Source: Pseudomonas putida (GTDB lineage: Bacteria > Pseudomonadota > Gammaproteobacteria > Pseudomonadales > Pseudomonadaceae). Taken from it: DNA of 64,000 nucleotides. The stretch covers positions 3,534,001 through 3,598,000 of the forward strand of contig NZ_CP066306.1 in the NCBI RefSeq assembly GCF_016406145.1, read 5' to 3'. The position numbers were made by a program, and so were the translations under genes. The notes under the pieces are model-generated. The model was given only the letters and a program-made list of their open reading frames with translations. It made no database searches and was not told the origin of the DNA. Positions 18,581-27,498 of this stretch are shown here, one piece after another. The stretch's first letter is position 1, and every line of letters starts with the position of its first letter.

Positions 18581-19744
18581 TCAACCGGCAGCGGTCAACG
18601 CCACCATGTGCACTGTGTTGCGCCCGGCTGCCTTGGCCTGATACAGCGCCGCGTCAGCCTGGGCAAGCAGGCTCGCGGTAGTGTCGTGCGGGCCAGGCAC
18701 ACCGCACCACAGCCCTACGCTGAAGCGCAGCGTGATCTGGTCACCGGCAAAGTGCGCCGGGCTGAGGGCAATGGCCTCCCTCAGGCCTTGCAAGGCTGCC
18801 ATCGCGCCGTCACGATCGGCGTGTGGCAATAGCAACAGGAACTCCTCCCCCCCATAGCGCCCGAGACTGTCGCCGTGGCGCAGGCGCTGCTCCAACTGGC
18901 GTACGCAATGGCATAACACCTCGTCCCCGGCCAGGTGCCCGTACAGGTCATTGATACGCTTGAAATGGTCGAGATCGATCATCGCCACGGCCAAGCTGCT
19001 GCGTTCGCCACGGGCGCGGTCCAGTTCGACGGCAAAGCGCTCGAGAATCGCCCGACGGTTGTAGGTGCCCGTCAGCACATCGCGCAAGGCCAGGTGCTTA
19101 AGGCGTGATTCGCTGCGCTCCTTGGCCATCAGCACCAGGCCGATGGAGTACATCATCACCGTTACCGTACCGATGGCGACGGAAATGCTCTGCTTGAGGT
19201 TGCTGGTGTCGTAGCGCATTTCCACGGCCGTGCCATTGACCACTGCAAGCGCACGCATGCCCAGCCCGACCAGGCTGACAACGGCGCCAATCTGAAGCAA
19301 CAGGTGCGCCCTGCCCGGCCGCTCGACGTGACGCCGCACCCAGTACAGGATCAGCGCGCACTGCAGCATCAGTACCAGCGTCGCCAGCAACATGCGCGGC
19401 TCCAGTGTGTCGAGCAGCAGCATCAGGCCCACCAACATGCAGGCGGGAATGATGAACACTTGCCGCCACGGCACAGCCTGCTCACGCACGCGAAACAGGC
19501 TGGCCGAATAGAACGCCAGGGCCAGTGATAGCAGGCTGTTGCCCACCCCATAGCTGAGCCACAGCGGGGCGTGCCCATAAACGGTGTAGCAAACGTAGGC
19601 CAACGCGTGGGCGAGCAAGCCGCAAGCGGTAAGCCAGAGATTGTCTTGGCGATTGGACTGGCCAACCAGCAACAGGCAGAACGCCAGGATGGTCGCGACC
19701 AGCGCAACGGCGGCGAACAGCGTGGGTGTATGGGCGATCATCAT
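18581..19744 (-). CDS. Membrane-bound diguanylate cyclase
   Basis: 387 residues: about seven transmembrane helices in residues 8-215, then a GGDEF domain. The active site is GGEEF. The motif RHGD lies five residues before it, the place of the inhibitory I-site (RxxD), so product feedback is expected. It makes c-di-GMP from two GTP. No periplasmic sensor domain is seen; the membrane segment itself probably senses. Start may be ATG 19744 or 19741. Confidence 0.9.
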   Translation of the reverse strand: MMIAHTPTLFAAVALVATILAFCLLLVGQSNRQDNLWLTACGLLAHALAYVCYTVYGHAPLWLSYGVGNSLLSLALAFYSASLFRVREQAVPWRQVFIIPACMLVGLMLLLDTLEPRMLLATLVLMLQCALILYWVRRHVERPGRAHLLLQIGAVVSLVGLGMRALAVVNGTAVEMRYDTSNLKQSISVAIGTVTVMMYSIGLVLMAKERSESRLKHLALRDVLTGTYNRRAILERFAVELDRARGERSSLAVAMIDLDHFKRINDLYGHLAGDEVLCHCVRQLEQRLRHGDSLGRYGGEEFLLLLPHADRDGAMAALQGLREAIALSPAHFAGDQITLRFSVGLWCGVPGPHDTTASLLAQADAALYQAKAAGRNTVHMVALTAAG

Positions 19745-19965
19745 GATTCACCGTGTGGCAGATGGCCGTCTTCTTTGCGGCCTGTGCGCAAGTCTAAGCG
19801 CCCAACCGCAGGCGAGCCATGACCGAGCGGGACAGAACAGCAGCCGGCAGGCACGCCATTCATCGTCGGCGCAGCAAAAAAATGCCCGTTCAGGAAACCA
19901 AACTGATCGATCACAGTCTCAGAAAGTGTCCCGTAAACCTATGCGGATCAAGGACCTATATCGTG

Positions 19966-20145
19966 ATGACCCGCCTTGCAAGCCTTTCTCTGATTGCCGC
20001 TTTTCTTTTAGTTGCCGGCTGCCACCATCATCGCTACCACGATGATGACGGCGGATGGCGCGATGGCGACCGCGACCACCGTCACCATCAGCGGCATGAC
20101 CGCGACGATAACGATCGCCGCCACCGTGACCACGACTACCGCTAA
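19966..20145 (+). CDS. Small His/Asp-rich lipoprotein
   Basis: 59 residues from ATG 19966 with AAGGA 12 nt before. Lipoprotein signal MTRLASLSLIAAFLLVAGC, lipobox VAGC, then a mature tail of mostly His, Asp and Arg. It would be a short charged surface peptide and could bind metal ions. The ATG directly follows an in-frame GTG at 19963. Followed after 50 bp by the glycine-zipper protein gene on the same strand. Confidence 0.65.
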   Translation: MTRLASLSLIAAFLLVAGCHHHRYHDDDGGWRDGDRDHRHHQRHDRDDNDRRHRDHDYR

Positions 20146-20196
20146 CACGTCTTTGCAACCCACTCTTAACCTGATGAATCTCCGAGGCTCCCTATC

Positions 20197-20583
20197 ATGC
20201 GTCTGACTTTGCCTTCCCTTGCCCTTGGCCTGCTGCTGTGCCAAGGCGCTTTCGCCGGTGACGGTACCGCCGCCATCGGCGGTGGCCTGGGTGGCGTCCT
20301 GGGTAATGTTGTCGGCCAACAGCTCGGCGGCAGCACTGGTGCAGCTGTCGGCGCAGGCCTTGGCGGCGCCGCGGGCAGCGCGGTGGCTGCGCGCAAGGGC
20401 AACCGCACCGAAGCCGCCATCGGCGGTGGCCTGGGCTCGGCCGGCGGTTCGCTGTTGGGCGGCAAGGTCGGCGGTTCGGCCGGCTCGACCATCGGCGCCG
20501 GCCTGGGCGGCGCGGCCGGTGGTGCCATTGGCAACCACCTGGGTGACAACAACGGCAAGAAGCATCGCCGTCACCGTCACTGA
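20197..20583 (+). CDS. Glycine-zipper outer-membrane-type protein
   Basis: 128 residues. Signal peptide MRLTLPSLALGLLLCQGAFA, then repeated glycine-zipper blocks (AAIGGGLGGVLGNVVGQQLG, GSTGAAVGAGLGGAAGSAVA, AAIGGGLGSAGGS) and a basic His/Arg tail. Gly-zipper helices pack into membranes and are found in Pal-like and colicin-type proteins. The precise role is unknown. A duplicated repeat unit of about 35 residues is visible. Confidence 0.75.
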   Translation: MRLTLPSLALGLLLCQGAFAGDGTAAIGGGLGGVLGNVVGQQLGGSTGAAVGAGLGGAAGSAVAARKGNRTEAAIGGGLGSAGGSLLGGKVGGSAGSTIGAGLGGAAGGAIGNHLGDNNGKKHRRHRH

Positions 20584-20766
20584 TTCAGCGCAGCCTTTGC
20601 AGGGGCCCGGCTTGCCGCCCCCTGCATCGACCCCGCAAGTTCCAGCCGCCTGAATAAGGCAGACTCGCTCCCCGCTGACCCTCATCAACACCCTCTTCAC
20701 CACAAGCTGCCACACTGACTGCTACTGTCTTTCGTGCCCCCTTGAGTGAAGGAACACCCCCGCCCC

Positions 20767-22596
20767 ATGAACCAGGAACTGCTCTGGGTCCTCGGCCTGC
20801 TGGCTGTCGTCATCGCCCTCTTCGTCATCAACCGACCACGCATGGACGTGGTCGCGCTGCTGGTGATTCTCGCCCTGCCACTGTCGGGCATCCTCACCGT
20901 GGAGCAGGCCCTGGCCGGCTTCAGCGACCCCAACGTTGTATTGATCGCTGCCTTGTTCGTGATCGGCGAAGGACTGGTGCGTACCGGCATCGCTTATCGC
21001 ATCGGCGAATGGATGAGCGACCGGGCCGGCAATAGCGAAGCACGCCTGCTGGTGTTGCTGATGGTGTCGGTGGCCGGGCTGGGCTCGGTGATGAGTTCGA
21101 CTGGCGTGGTTGCGATCTTTATCCCGGTGGTACTGAGCATTGCCGCACGCCTGCAGATTTCGCCAAGCCGCCTGATGATGCCGCTGAGCTTTGCTGGCCT
21201 GATCAGCGGCATGCTCAGCCTGGTGGCCACACCGCCCAACGTGGTGGTGCACAGCGAGCTGGTGCGCCACGGCGAGCAAGGTTTCAGCTTCTTCAGCTTC
21301 ACGCCGTTCGGCCTGGTGGTGCTGGTGCTGGGGATTGGTTACATGCTGCTGACACGCCACTGGCTCAACGGCGAAGTACGCAAGGATGGTCGGGTGGAAA
21401 GCCGCCGTACCCTGCTCGACCTGGTACTGGACTATAAGCTCAACGGCCGGGAGCGGCGTCTGCGCATTCGCGCGCAATCGCCGCTGATCGGCCATACCCT
21501 TGGCGAGTTGGAGCTGCGCACCCGGCATGGCGCCAACGTGATCGGTATCGAACGTCAGCACAAGTTCACCACGCGGGTGATCGCCGCCGATTCGAGCACC
21601 GTCCTGCAGCAGGGTGATGTGCTGCTGCTCGACCTGTTCGCCAACCGCGACGACCTGCGCAACCTGTGCCAGACCATGCAACTGGAACCGCTGCACTTCA
21701 AGGCTGCCTATTTCATCGACCAGTCCCAGGAGCTGGGCATGGCCGAAGTCTCCCTGCCCCCCGGCTCGCAACTGGTCGGCAAAAGTATCCTGGACCTCGC
21801 CTTTCGTACCCGCTACGGCCTTAACGTGGTTGGCTTGCGCCGTGAGCAGACGGCGATCGACGAGCGCCTGGTGGAAGAGCCGCTGCGCCTTGGCGACACG
21901 CTGCTTGTTGTCGGCCCCTGGAAAGCGGTGCGGCAGCTGCAAAGCCAGCCAAAGGATTTCCTGGTACTGAGCTTGCCTGCCGAGATCGACCAAGTGGCAC
22001 CAGCCCGTACCCGGGCACCCTATGCCCTGATCAGCCTGGCGGTGATGGTCGGGCTGATGGTCAGCGGCGTGGTACCCAATGTCATCGCCGCATTGATCGG
22101 TTGCCTGCTGATGGGGGCCGGGCGCTGCATCGACATGAACAGCGCCTACCGCGCCATCCACTGGCAAAGCCTGGTACTGATCGTCGGCATGCTGCCCTTC
22201 GCCCAAGCCCTGCAGCAAACCGGGGGCATCGATCTGGCAGTGGGCGGGCTGGTCAGCCTGTTGGGCGGCGCCGGGCCGATCGCCATGCTCGCCTGCCTGT
22301 TCATGGTCACAGCGGTGATCGGTCTGTTCATCTCCAACACGGCTACCGCAGTACTGATGGCACCTGTGGCGATCAGCACCGCGACCCAGCTAGGCCTATC
22401 GCCGTACCCGTTCGCCATGATCGTGGCCTTGGCCGCATCGGCGGCGTTCATGACCCCGGTTTCATCGCCGGTGAATACCTTGGTGCTCGGCCCAGGCCAG
22501 TACCGCTTCGCCGACTTCGTCAAGGTTGGTGTGCCCTTCACTGTGCTGGTGATGCTGGTGGCAGTGGTGATGGTGCCTTGGTTCTATGGTTTATGA
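20767..22596 (+). CDS. SLC13-family permease with TrkA-C (RCK_C) domains
   Basis: 609 residues. Two hydrophobic halves of the citrate/sulfate transporter type (SLC13/ArsB-NhaD fold) enclose a soluble insert around residues 215-390. The insert holds two TrkA-C domains ([20 protein letters not shown] and a second beginning [15 protein letters not shown]). Such proteins are putative sodium-coupled anion transporters. Substrate unknown: sulfate, dicarboxylates and inorganic anions are all possible. ATG 20767 is chosen; a GTG at 20746 opens the same frame but adds only seven residues. Confidence 0.85.
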   Translation: MNQELLWVLGLLAVVIALFVINRPRMDVVALLVILALPLSGILTVEQALAGFSDPNVVLIAALFVIGEGLVRTGIAYRIGEWMSDRAGNSEARLLVLLMVSVAGLGSVMSSTGVVAIFIPVVLSIAARLQISPSRLMMPLSFAGLISGMLSLVATPPNVVVHSELVRHGEQGFSFFSFTPFGLVVLVLGIGYMLLTRHWLNGEVRKDGRVESRRTLLDLVLDYKLNGRERRLRIRAQSPLIGHTLGELELRTRHGANVIGIERQHKFTTRVIAADSSTVLQQGDVLLLDLFANRDDLRNLCQTMQLEPLHFKAAYFIDQSQELGMAEVSLPPGSQLVGKSILDLAFRTRYGLNVVGLRREQTAIDERLVEEPLRLGDTLLVVGPWKAVRQLQSQPKDFLVLSLPAEIDQVAPARTRAPYALISLAVMVGLMVSGVVPNVIAALIGCLLMGAGRCIDMNSAYRAIHWQSLVLIVGMLPFAQALQQTGGIDLAVGGLVSLLGGAGPIAMLACLFMVTAVIGLFISNTATAVLMAPVAISTATQLGLSPYPFAMIVALAASAAFMTPVSSPVNTLVLGPGQYRFADFVKVGVPFTVLVMLVAVVMVPWFYGL

Positions 22597-22736
22597 CACC
22601 AGAGGATGTTGGCCATTATCCTGCGCGATCGCAGCAGATTGACATTAAGAGGCCCGTGGAAACACACTGAGACGCTATTGCCCCAGGTGCCCAGAGCCGT
22701 TGTCCTGGATTCCGTTTCCGCTTGTCGGTCGAGCCT

Positions 22737-24146
22737 ATGGTTTATCCAGCCCAATCGCGCGTGTTGCCCTATTTCGCTCTGTTCGGCCTGACCTTCGCCC
22801 TGACCCTGGGCGGTATCCTGGCACGGCCGATCGAGTCCCTGTCGCTGTTCTGGCCCGTCAATGCGGTGCTGACCGGCGTACTCTTGCGCTACCCGCGCCA
22901 AGCCACCCTGGTGGGGTTCACTCTGGTCTGGCTGGGTATGGTCGCCGCCGACCTGGCCTGTGGCAGCGCCTGGCCGCCAGCGCTGTGGTTCAACCTGTGC
23001 AACCTGAGCGTCGTGGTGACCGTGTGGCTACTGCTGTCACGCCTGCCGCGCCTGCACCGGCGCATGCGCAGCCCGCATGGGGTGCTCAGTGTATTCGGCG
23101 CGTGCGCGGCCGGTGCCATGGTGGCGGCCAGCCTGGCCTGCGTCATGGCTACTCCGTGGTTCGAGCAATCGTTGCGCGCCACCTGGCTGGCCTGGTTCAG
23201 CGAACAGTTCTCGACTGCGGTGCTGCTTTTGCCGGTACTACTAACGGCACCATCGGCACGCGCGTTGGTGCGCAGCGGCGCCCAGGCTGTAGCCCTGGCC
23301 CCTTTATTGGTGCTGCTGGCCTCGCTGGCCTTCAGCATCGCCTTCGGCGGGCCGGGGGCGATTGCCTTCCCGATCGCAGCACTGCTGTGGTGTGCGTGGA
23401 CCTACTCACCGTTCCTGGTTTCGCTTCTGACACTGATTGCCGGCAGCACGCTGATCGTCGCGGTGGCGCAAAACCTGATGCACTTCAGCGTGCCGCAAAG
23501 CGAGCTTGGGGTTACCACACTGATGTCGGCCCGAATGGGCATCGCCATGCTGATACTCGGGCCACTGGTGGTCGCGTGCGTCAGCCAGGCCAATCGCAGC
23601 CTGCTGGCGCGCCTGGCGCACCAGGCCACCATTGATCACCTGACCGGCGCGCTGACCCGCAGCGCATTCACCCGCCGCGCCAACGCCCTGCTCGACAGCC
23701 GGCAAAAACACGCACAGGCCCTACCGCTGACCTTGATGATGCTCGATATCGACCATTTCAAGTCGATCAACGACCGCCACGGCCACGGCGTGGGCGATCA
23801 GGTGCTGCGCCAGTTCGCCCGGACCCTGCAAGACCAATTGCACGGCGGCGAGCTGCTGGCGCGCATGGGTGGTGAAGAGTTTGTGGTACTACTGCCGGGC
23901 CTGGCACCGGAGCGGGCCAGCTTCACTGCCGAACGGCTGCGCAGAGCAGTCCAGGACCTGCACCTGGCTAAGGGCGACGGGCGCCCGCAGATCACCGTCA
24001 GTATCGGCCTGGACGGCTGCGCCGGGCACGAGCCGGCCCCGACCCTGGACGAGCTGCTGGCCCGTGCGGACCAGGCGCTGTACCGCGCCAAGGCACACGG
24101 CCGTAATCGTGTGGAAGTGGCAGAGACGCAGCGCCAGGTGATTTGA
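22737..24146 (+). CDS. MASE1-type diguanylate cyclase
   Basis: 469 residues from ATG 22737. Residues 1-290 are a predicted MASE1-like membrane sensor of about eight helices (FWPVNAVLTGVLLRYP is typical). The C-terminal GGDEF domain has active site MGGEEF. No RxxD stands at the I-site position (HGGE there), so strong product inhibition is not expected, unlike the cyclase at 18581-19744. It synthesises c-di-GMP at the inner membrane. Confidence 0.9.
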   Translation: MVYPAQSRVLPYFALFGLTFALTLGGILARPIESLSLFWPVNAVLTGVLLRYPRQATLVGFTLVWLGMVAADLACGSAWPPALWFNLCNLSVVVTVWLLLSRLPRLHRRMRSPHGVLSVFGACAAGAMVAASLACVMATPWFEQSLRATWLAWFSEQFSTAVLLLPVLLTAPSARALVRSGAQAVALAPLLVLLASLAFSIAFGGPGAIAFPIAALLWCAWTYSPFLVSLLTLIAGSTLIVAVAQNLMHFSVPQSELGVTTLMSARMGIAMLILGPLVVACVSQANRSLLARLAHQATIDHLTGALTRSAFTRRANALLDSRQKHAQALPLTLMMLDIDHFKSINDRHGHGVGDQVLRQFARTLQDQLHGGELLARMGGEEFVVLLPGLAPERASFTAERLRRAVQDLHLAKGDGRPQITVSIGLDGCAGHEPAPTLDELLARADQALYRAKAHGRNRVEVAETQRQVI

Positions 24147-24147
24147 C

Positions 24148-24909
24148 TCAGCCCATCAGCAAGTCCCAGGACAGCTTGGCGATCAGCACACACAGCAAGA
24201 CCAGGAACAGCCCGCGCACAAAGCCTGCGCCCTTGCGCACGGCCAGCCAGGTCCCGGTCAGCGCGCCAAGCACGTTGCATGCAGCCATGGGCAAGGCAAT
24301 GGCGTACAGCACATTGCCCGATGGCACGAAGAACACCAGCGCCGCGAGATTGGTGGCGATGTTGACCACTTTGGCTGAAGCCGAGGCGTGCAGGAAGTCC
24401 AACGCGAAAAAGCGAATGAACAGGAAGATCAGGAAGCTGCCGGTACCTGGCCCGAACAGGCCGTCATAGAAACCGATGGCGCCGCCGATCAGTACCGCCA
24501 GGCATTGCTCCTTGCGGCCGATCTTCGCCGGCGCGTGCAAGGTGCCGAAATCCTTCTTGCAAAAGGTGTAGATCGCCATCAGCACGATCAGCACCAGCAC
24601 TGCCGGGCGCATCACGCTGGGCGGCACCAGCGACACCGTGGCGGCCCCTGCGAACGACATGATGAACGCACTGAGCGCCGCCGGCACGATCAACCCCCAG
24701 TCCAGGGTGACCTTGCGAATGAACGAGCGCGCCGCGAAAGCGGTGCCGCACACCGATGCCAGTTTGTTGCTGCCAAGCAAGGCCGCAGGTTGCGCCGCGG
24801 GCAATACGTTGAACAGCGCCGGAATCTGAATGAGCCCACCACCTCCTACCGCAGCATCGATCAGGCCGGCGGCAAAAGCGAACAGGGAGAGTACGGCGAT
24901 ATCCATCAT
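24148..24909 (-). CDS. Sulfite exporter TauE/SafE family protein
   Basis: 253 residues from ATG 24909, with an alternative ATG one codon later. About eight transmembrane helices and the family's two duplicated halves. AGLIDAAVGGGGLIQIPAL near the N-terminus and FYDGLFGPGTGSFL in the middle are the conserved repeat motifs. Members move sulfite, sulfonates or organosulfur anions across the inner membrane. A divergent LysR gene lies immediately upstream and probably controls it. Confidence 0.88.
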   Translation of the reverse strand: MMDIAVLSLFAFAAGLIDAAVGGGGLIQIPALFNVLPAAQPAALLGSNKLASVCGTAFAARSFIRKVTLDWGLIVPAALSAFIMSFAGAATVSLVPPSVMRPAVLVLIVLMAIYTFCKKDFGTLHAPAKIGRKEQCLAVLIGGAIGFYDGLFGPGTGSFLIFLFIRFFALDFLHASASAKVVNIATNLAALVFFVPSGNVLYAIALPMAACNVLGALTGTWLAVRKGAGFVRGLFLVLLCVLIAKLSWDLLMG

Positions 24910-25008
24910 GGCGCGGTTCCAGGCAGTGAAAGCAGACTGCAAGGCTAATCAAAACGGCGCGCCTGTGTTGAAATGCGATATTGCGAAAACTGCAACCAGG
25001 AGACCTCC

Positions 25009-25929
25009 ATGGCATTGGACATGCTGCGCGAGATTCAGGCGTTCGTCAGCGTCGCGCACAAACGCAGCTTCGTCGCCGCCGCGCGCGCACTGGGTCGCTC
25101 GCCCAGCGCTGTGACGCGGGCGATACAGGCTTTGGAAGACAATAGCGGGTGCAAGCTGCTCAACCGCAATGCCAACGCTGTGACCCTTACCGACGCCGGC
25201 GAGCGGTTACTGCCCCATGCCGAACGCTTGCTTGATGTGCAACGCGATGCCGCCGATGAACTGGCCGCGCTCAGTGGCAGCGCACAGGGCTGGATCCGCT
25301 TTGGCGTGCCGCAATTGTTTGGCGAACATGTGCTGCCCGGTGTGCTGGCGGCGTTTTCCCGCCGCCACCCACAGGTAACGCTGGATGTGCACTACCGTGA
25401 CGAGGCGCTTGACCCTTTGCTGGGCAAGCTCGATTTCGTGGTTCGCGGTGCGTTTCCACAATCAAGCGAGCTGATTGGTTATCCACTGTGGCGCTACCAA
25501 CGCCATCTATATGCCAGCCCGGACTACCTGGCGCGCCATGGCATGCCCAAACGGCCAGAGGACCTGGCTGACCATTCGCTGATCCTGCATACCGCCCCGC
25601 GCATTCTCAAGGCCTGGCACTTTTCCCGCGATGGCCGAATCACCAGCCTGCGCCCCCATCCAAGGCTGCGACTGAGCTCAGGCGATGCGGTCTACCACAG
25701 TACATTGGCCGGTGCCGGCATTGCCCGCCTGGCCGACTGGGTGGGCGAGGCACAGGTCAGTGCCGGCCGGCTGGTGCGTGTTTGCGCAGATTACCGGCTG
25801 ACATCCAGTACCGGCCAAGACCCGCAAATGCACGCCGTCTATCCTGCCGGCGAGCTGCCTGCACGGGTACGTGAGCTACTGCTGGCTCTGCGCCAGGCGG
25901 GCAATGGAGGCAACCGGCAGGCACGCTGA
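25009..25929 (+). CDS. LysR family transcriptional regulator
   Basis: 306 residues from ATG 25009 with AGGAGA at 24997-25002. N-terminal winged helix-turn-helix: EIQAFVSVAHKRSFVAAARA and SPSAVTRAIQALEDNSG (residues about 7-50), followed by LysR substrate-binding domain. It is divergent from the TauE/SafE exporter gene across about 100 bp, the usual layout for a LysR regulator and its target. Ligand unknown. Confidence 0.9.
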   Translation: MALDMLREIQAFVSVAHKRSFVAAARALGRSPSAVTRAIQALEDNSGCKLLNRNANAVTLTDAGERLLPHAERLLDVQRDAADELAALSGSAQGWIRFGVPQLFGEHVLPGVLAAFSRRHPQVTLDVHYRDEALDPLLGKLDFVVRGAFPQSSELIGYPLWRYQRHLYASPDYLARHGMPKRPEDLADHSLILHTAPRILKAWHFSRDGRITSLRPHPRLRLSSGDAVYHSTLAGAGIARLADWVGEAQVSAGRLVRVCADYRLTSSTGQDPQMHAVYPAGELPARVRELLLALRQAGNGGNRQAR

Positions 25930-25988
25930 CATCTGTTCAAATTCTGCTCAATTCAACAGAAGCCGCAAACGGCTTGGCTTACAGCATT

Positions 25989-25997
25989 TTATCCACA
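25989..25997 (+). other. Perfect DnaA-box consensus
   Basis: TTATCCACA, the strict consensus DnaA box, in the intergenic region after the LysR gene. A second look-alike (TGTGGACAG) lies about 20 bp on. A chromosomal origin is not indicated by two sites. Confidence 0.35.
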
Positions 25998-26045
25998 GAC
26001 CTACCCACGTTTTTTGTGGACAGATTTCCCCACGTAAAGAAGGAC

Positions 26046-26240
26046 TTATCGCACACCCAGCAGTGCTGCATTCGCCGCCTTGACCAGTTCGACCCACTCA
26101 CCCGCACTGATCACGCCTGATTGCTCAAGCGCATCGGCACTGCGCAACGCCTGGTCGTATTCATTTTCTTCGAGAATGCCTGCGGACAGGAAGCGGCTAC
26201 GCCACTCCAGAAGCGCTGAAGGGTCCTTCTTGCATTCCAT
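26046..26240 (-). CDS. Small hypothetical protein (64 aa)
   Basis: 64 residues, MECKKDPSALLEWRSRFLSA at the start, then alternating helix-forming segments with DALEQSGVISAGEWVELVKA. No signal or membrane segment. Ribosome site is weak (GGAG 13 nt upstream). Probably helical and cytoplasmic; not recognised. Confidence 0.5.
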   Translation of the reverse strand: MECKKDPSALLEWRSRFLSAGILEENEYDQALRSADALEQSGVISAGEWVELVKAANAALLGVR

Positions 26241-26395
26241 CTATATGTCGACTCCAAGGTAAAAGGCCGGCCCACTGCCGCGACTCATTATGACGCGAGC
26301 GGAAGGGTACACGAGGCCATTTCACTTGAGAACGACATGCAGCTACCGCCAGTCTAACGGTATACCAAAGACCACTGCCGCAACGGAACGACGTT

Positions 26396-26420
26396 GGCCC
26401 GCCTGGGAAAAGGGCGGGCC
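26396..26420. other. Inverted repeat downstream of the small membrane ORF
   Basis: Perfect 8-bp stem GGCCCGCC / GGCGGGCC with 9-nt loop. There is no T run on either side, so it is more likely an RNA stabiliser or attenuator than a terminator. Confidence 0.4.
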
Positions 26421-26433
26421 GGAGGGGGAGTCG

Positions 26434-26517
26434 TCAGCCTGGAGGGATGGTACCCAGCAGACCTACCAAAAGGGTCAGCAGCAGAAAACCACCCAGAAAC
26501 AGCGCGAGCTTGCCCAT
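26434..26517 (-). CDS. Tiny single-span membrane peptide (27 aa)
   Basis: Encodes a 27-residue peptide starting MGKLALFLGGFLL and ending GTIPPG, nearly all hydrophobic, long enough for one transmembrane helix. It has a convincing GAAGAGG ribosome site eight nt before ATG 26517. The stop is TGA at 26434-26436. Too short for most gene finders; conservation cannot be tested here. The clean ribosome site and helix make it a plausible small membrane protein. Confidence 0.5.
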   Translation of the reverse strand: MGKLALFLGGFLLLTLLVGLLGTIPPG

Positions 26518-27036
26518 CGGAACCTCTTCAATGTGATAGCGGTGATGGAAAGCATTATCGGCGCAGAGCTGATACGGATACAGATTCAGGTTTGATGAAA
26601 AAAAGCGTATCAGATGCGAATGGCCTGAACGGCAACCTCGCCGTCATAGCATCACAGAGACGCTTCCAGCCAAGCGTGCTCGCTAACGGGGAAGTGGGTT
26701 CGTGGGAAGGCACAAGAGCGAGTTTGACCTGTCGGCATCTGCATACAATTGCAACTTTAAGTTTCGGCGCAGACCTGACCAGCCTGCCGGCAGCATCGTG
26801 CCTGTTTGAACGACCTGATCCTCACAGGCTCAGCAATTACGGGCATCATGCGTAATTCTGATCTACACGAATAGAAACAGCCTCCTCGTTAATTTGTAGG
26901 AAGTTTTCCCTCGAGCTGTAGGCCGAATCTTAGTGCCGAGGATCTGCTGTATGAAACCTCAGTTTCCGCAGCAAGATCGAACTGCTAGGGTCCATTTTTC
27001 CTACAACGGCACGGAAGCCTTCAGCATGAGGGAAAC

Positions 27037-27222
27037 ATGGACCAGTTCAATACTTCTGGCCTGGGTCTGCAAAAATGCCTGCTCGCATTACGCAAAGAGC
27101 GGGATCTTCTGAAAGCACAGGGCAAAGATGAGGAGGCGCAACGGCTTACGCGGAAAATCGCGGGGATGGAGGCGACGCTGACAGGGATGCCCCTTGAGAT
27201 GAAGCCGCCGACACTGCAGTAG
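27037..27222 (+). CDS. Small hypothetical protein (61 aa)
   Basis: 61 residues from ATG 27037 with GAGGGAA upstream. Mostly alpha-helical and charged (LLALRKERDLLKAQGKDEEAQRLTRKI, residues 14-41), with a short Pro-rich tail. No signal peptide. Not recognised; the helix could be a coiled-coil. Confidence 0.5.
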   Translation: MDQFNTSGLGLQKCLLALRKERDLLKAQGKDEEAQRLTRKIAGMEATLTGMPLEMKPPTLQ

Positions 27223-27268
27223 CATGCCCTTCCCTGCCCCTATGTTCGCTCGTCAACGACTGCGGGCT

Positions 27269-27304
27269 GGATATCGAGCGCCACCCGCGCGGCGCTCGAT
27301 ATCC
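27269..27304. repeat. Perfect 14-bp inverted repeat
   Basis: GGATATCGAGCGCC, 8-nt loop, GGCGCTCGATATCC. The stem is perfect. No T run follows. It lies in the 275-bp gap between the 61-aa ORF and the amidohydrolase gene. Confidence 0.55.
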
Positions 27305-27498
27305 GCAACGCCCTTAAACCAGGCATACACTTCTCATCCCCCCCTCTCCCCGACAACCCGTGAAGCACCTTTTAATACGCCCCCTTGCACTGCCTGCATT
27401 CAGAAATGCACTGCAGTCGATCCTGATAATTAATTTGTGACGTGTGCGGATCCTTCCTACCGTGTGTCATCACTTAAGACTGGGAAAAAGGCCCGACC

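Larger units (their letters stand above)
26241..27036. other. Mostly non-coding stretch
   Basis: About 800 bp with one tiny membrane-peptide frame on the minus strand (26434-26517) and a GC-rich hairpin (26396-26420). No other credible gene is visible; several short frames have no ribosome site and poor codon use. The AT content is above that of neighbours, suggesting decayed or regulatory DNA. Confidence 0.5.

Noticed and set aside
20722..22218. 498-codon minus-strand frame over the SLC13 permease gene
   Set aside because: It is the antisense shadow of a well-supported permease. Its product is His/Gln-rich with no motif and no ribosome site.
25981..26030. Chromosomal replication origin
   Set aside because: Only one good DnaA box and no dnaA, dnaN or gidA neighbours.
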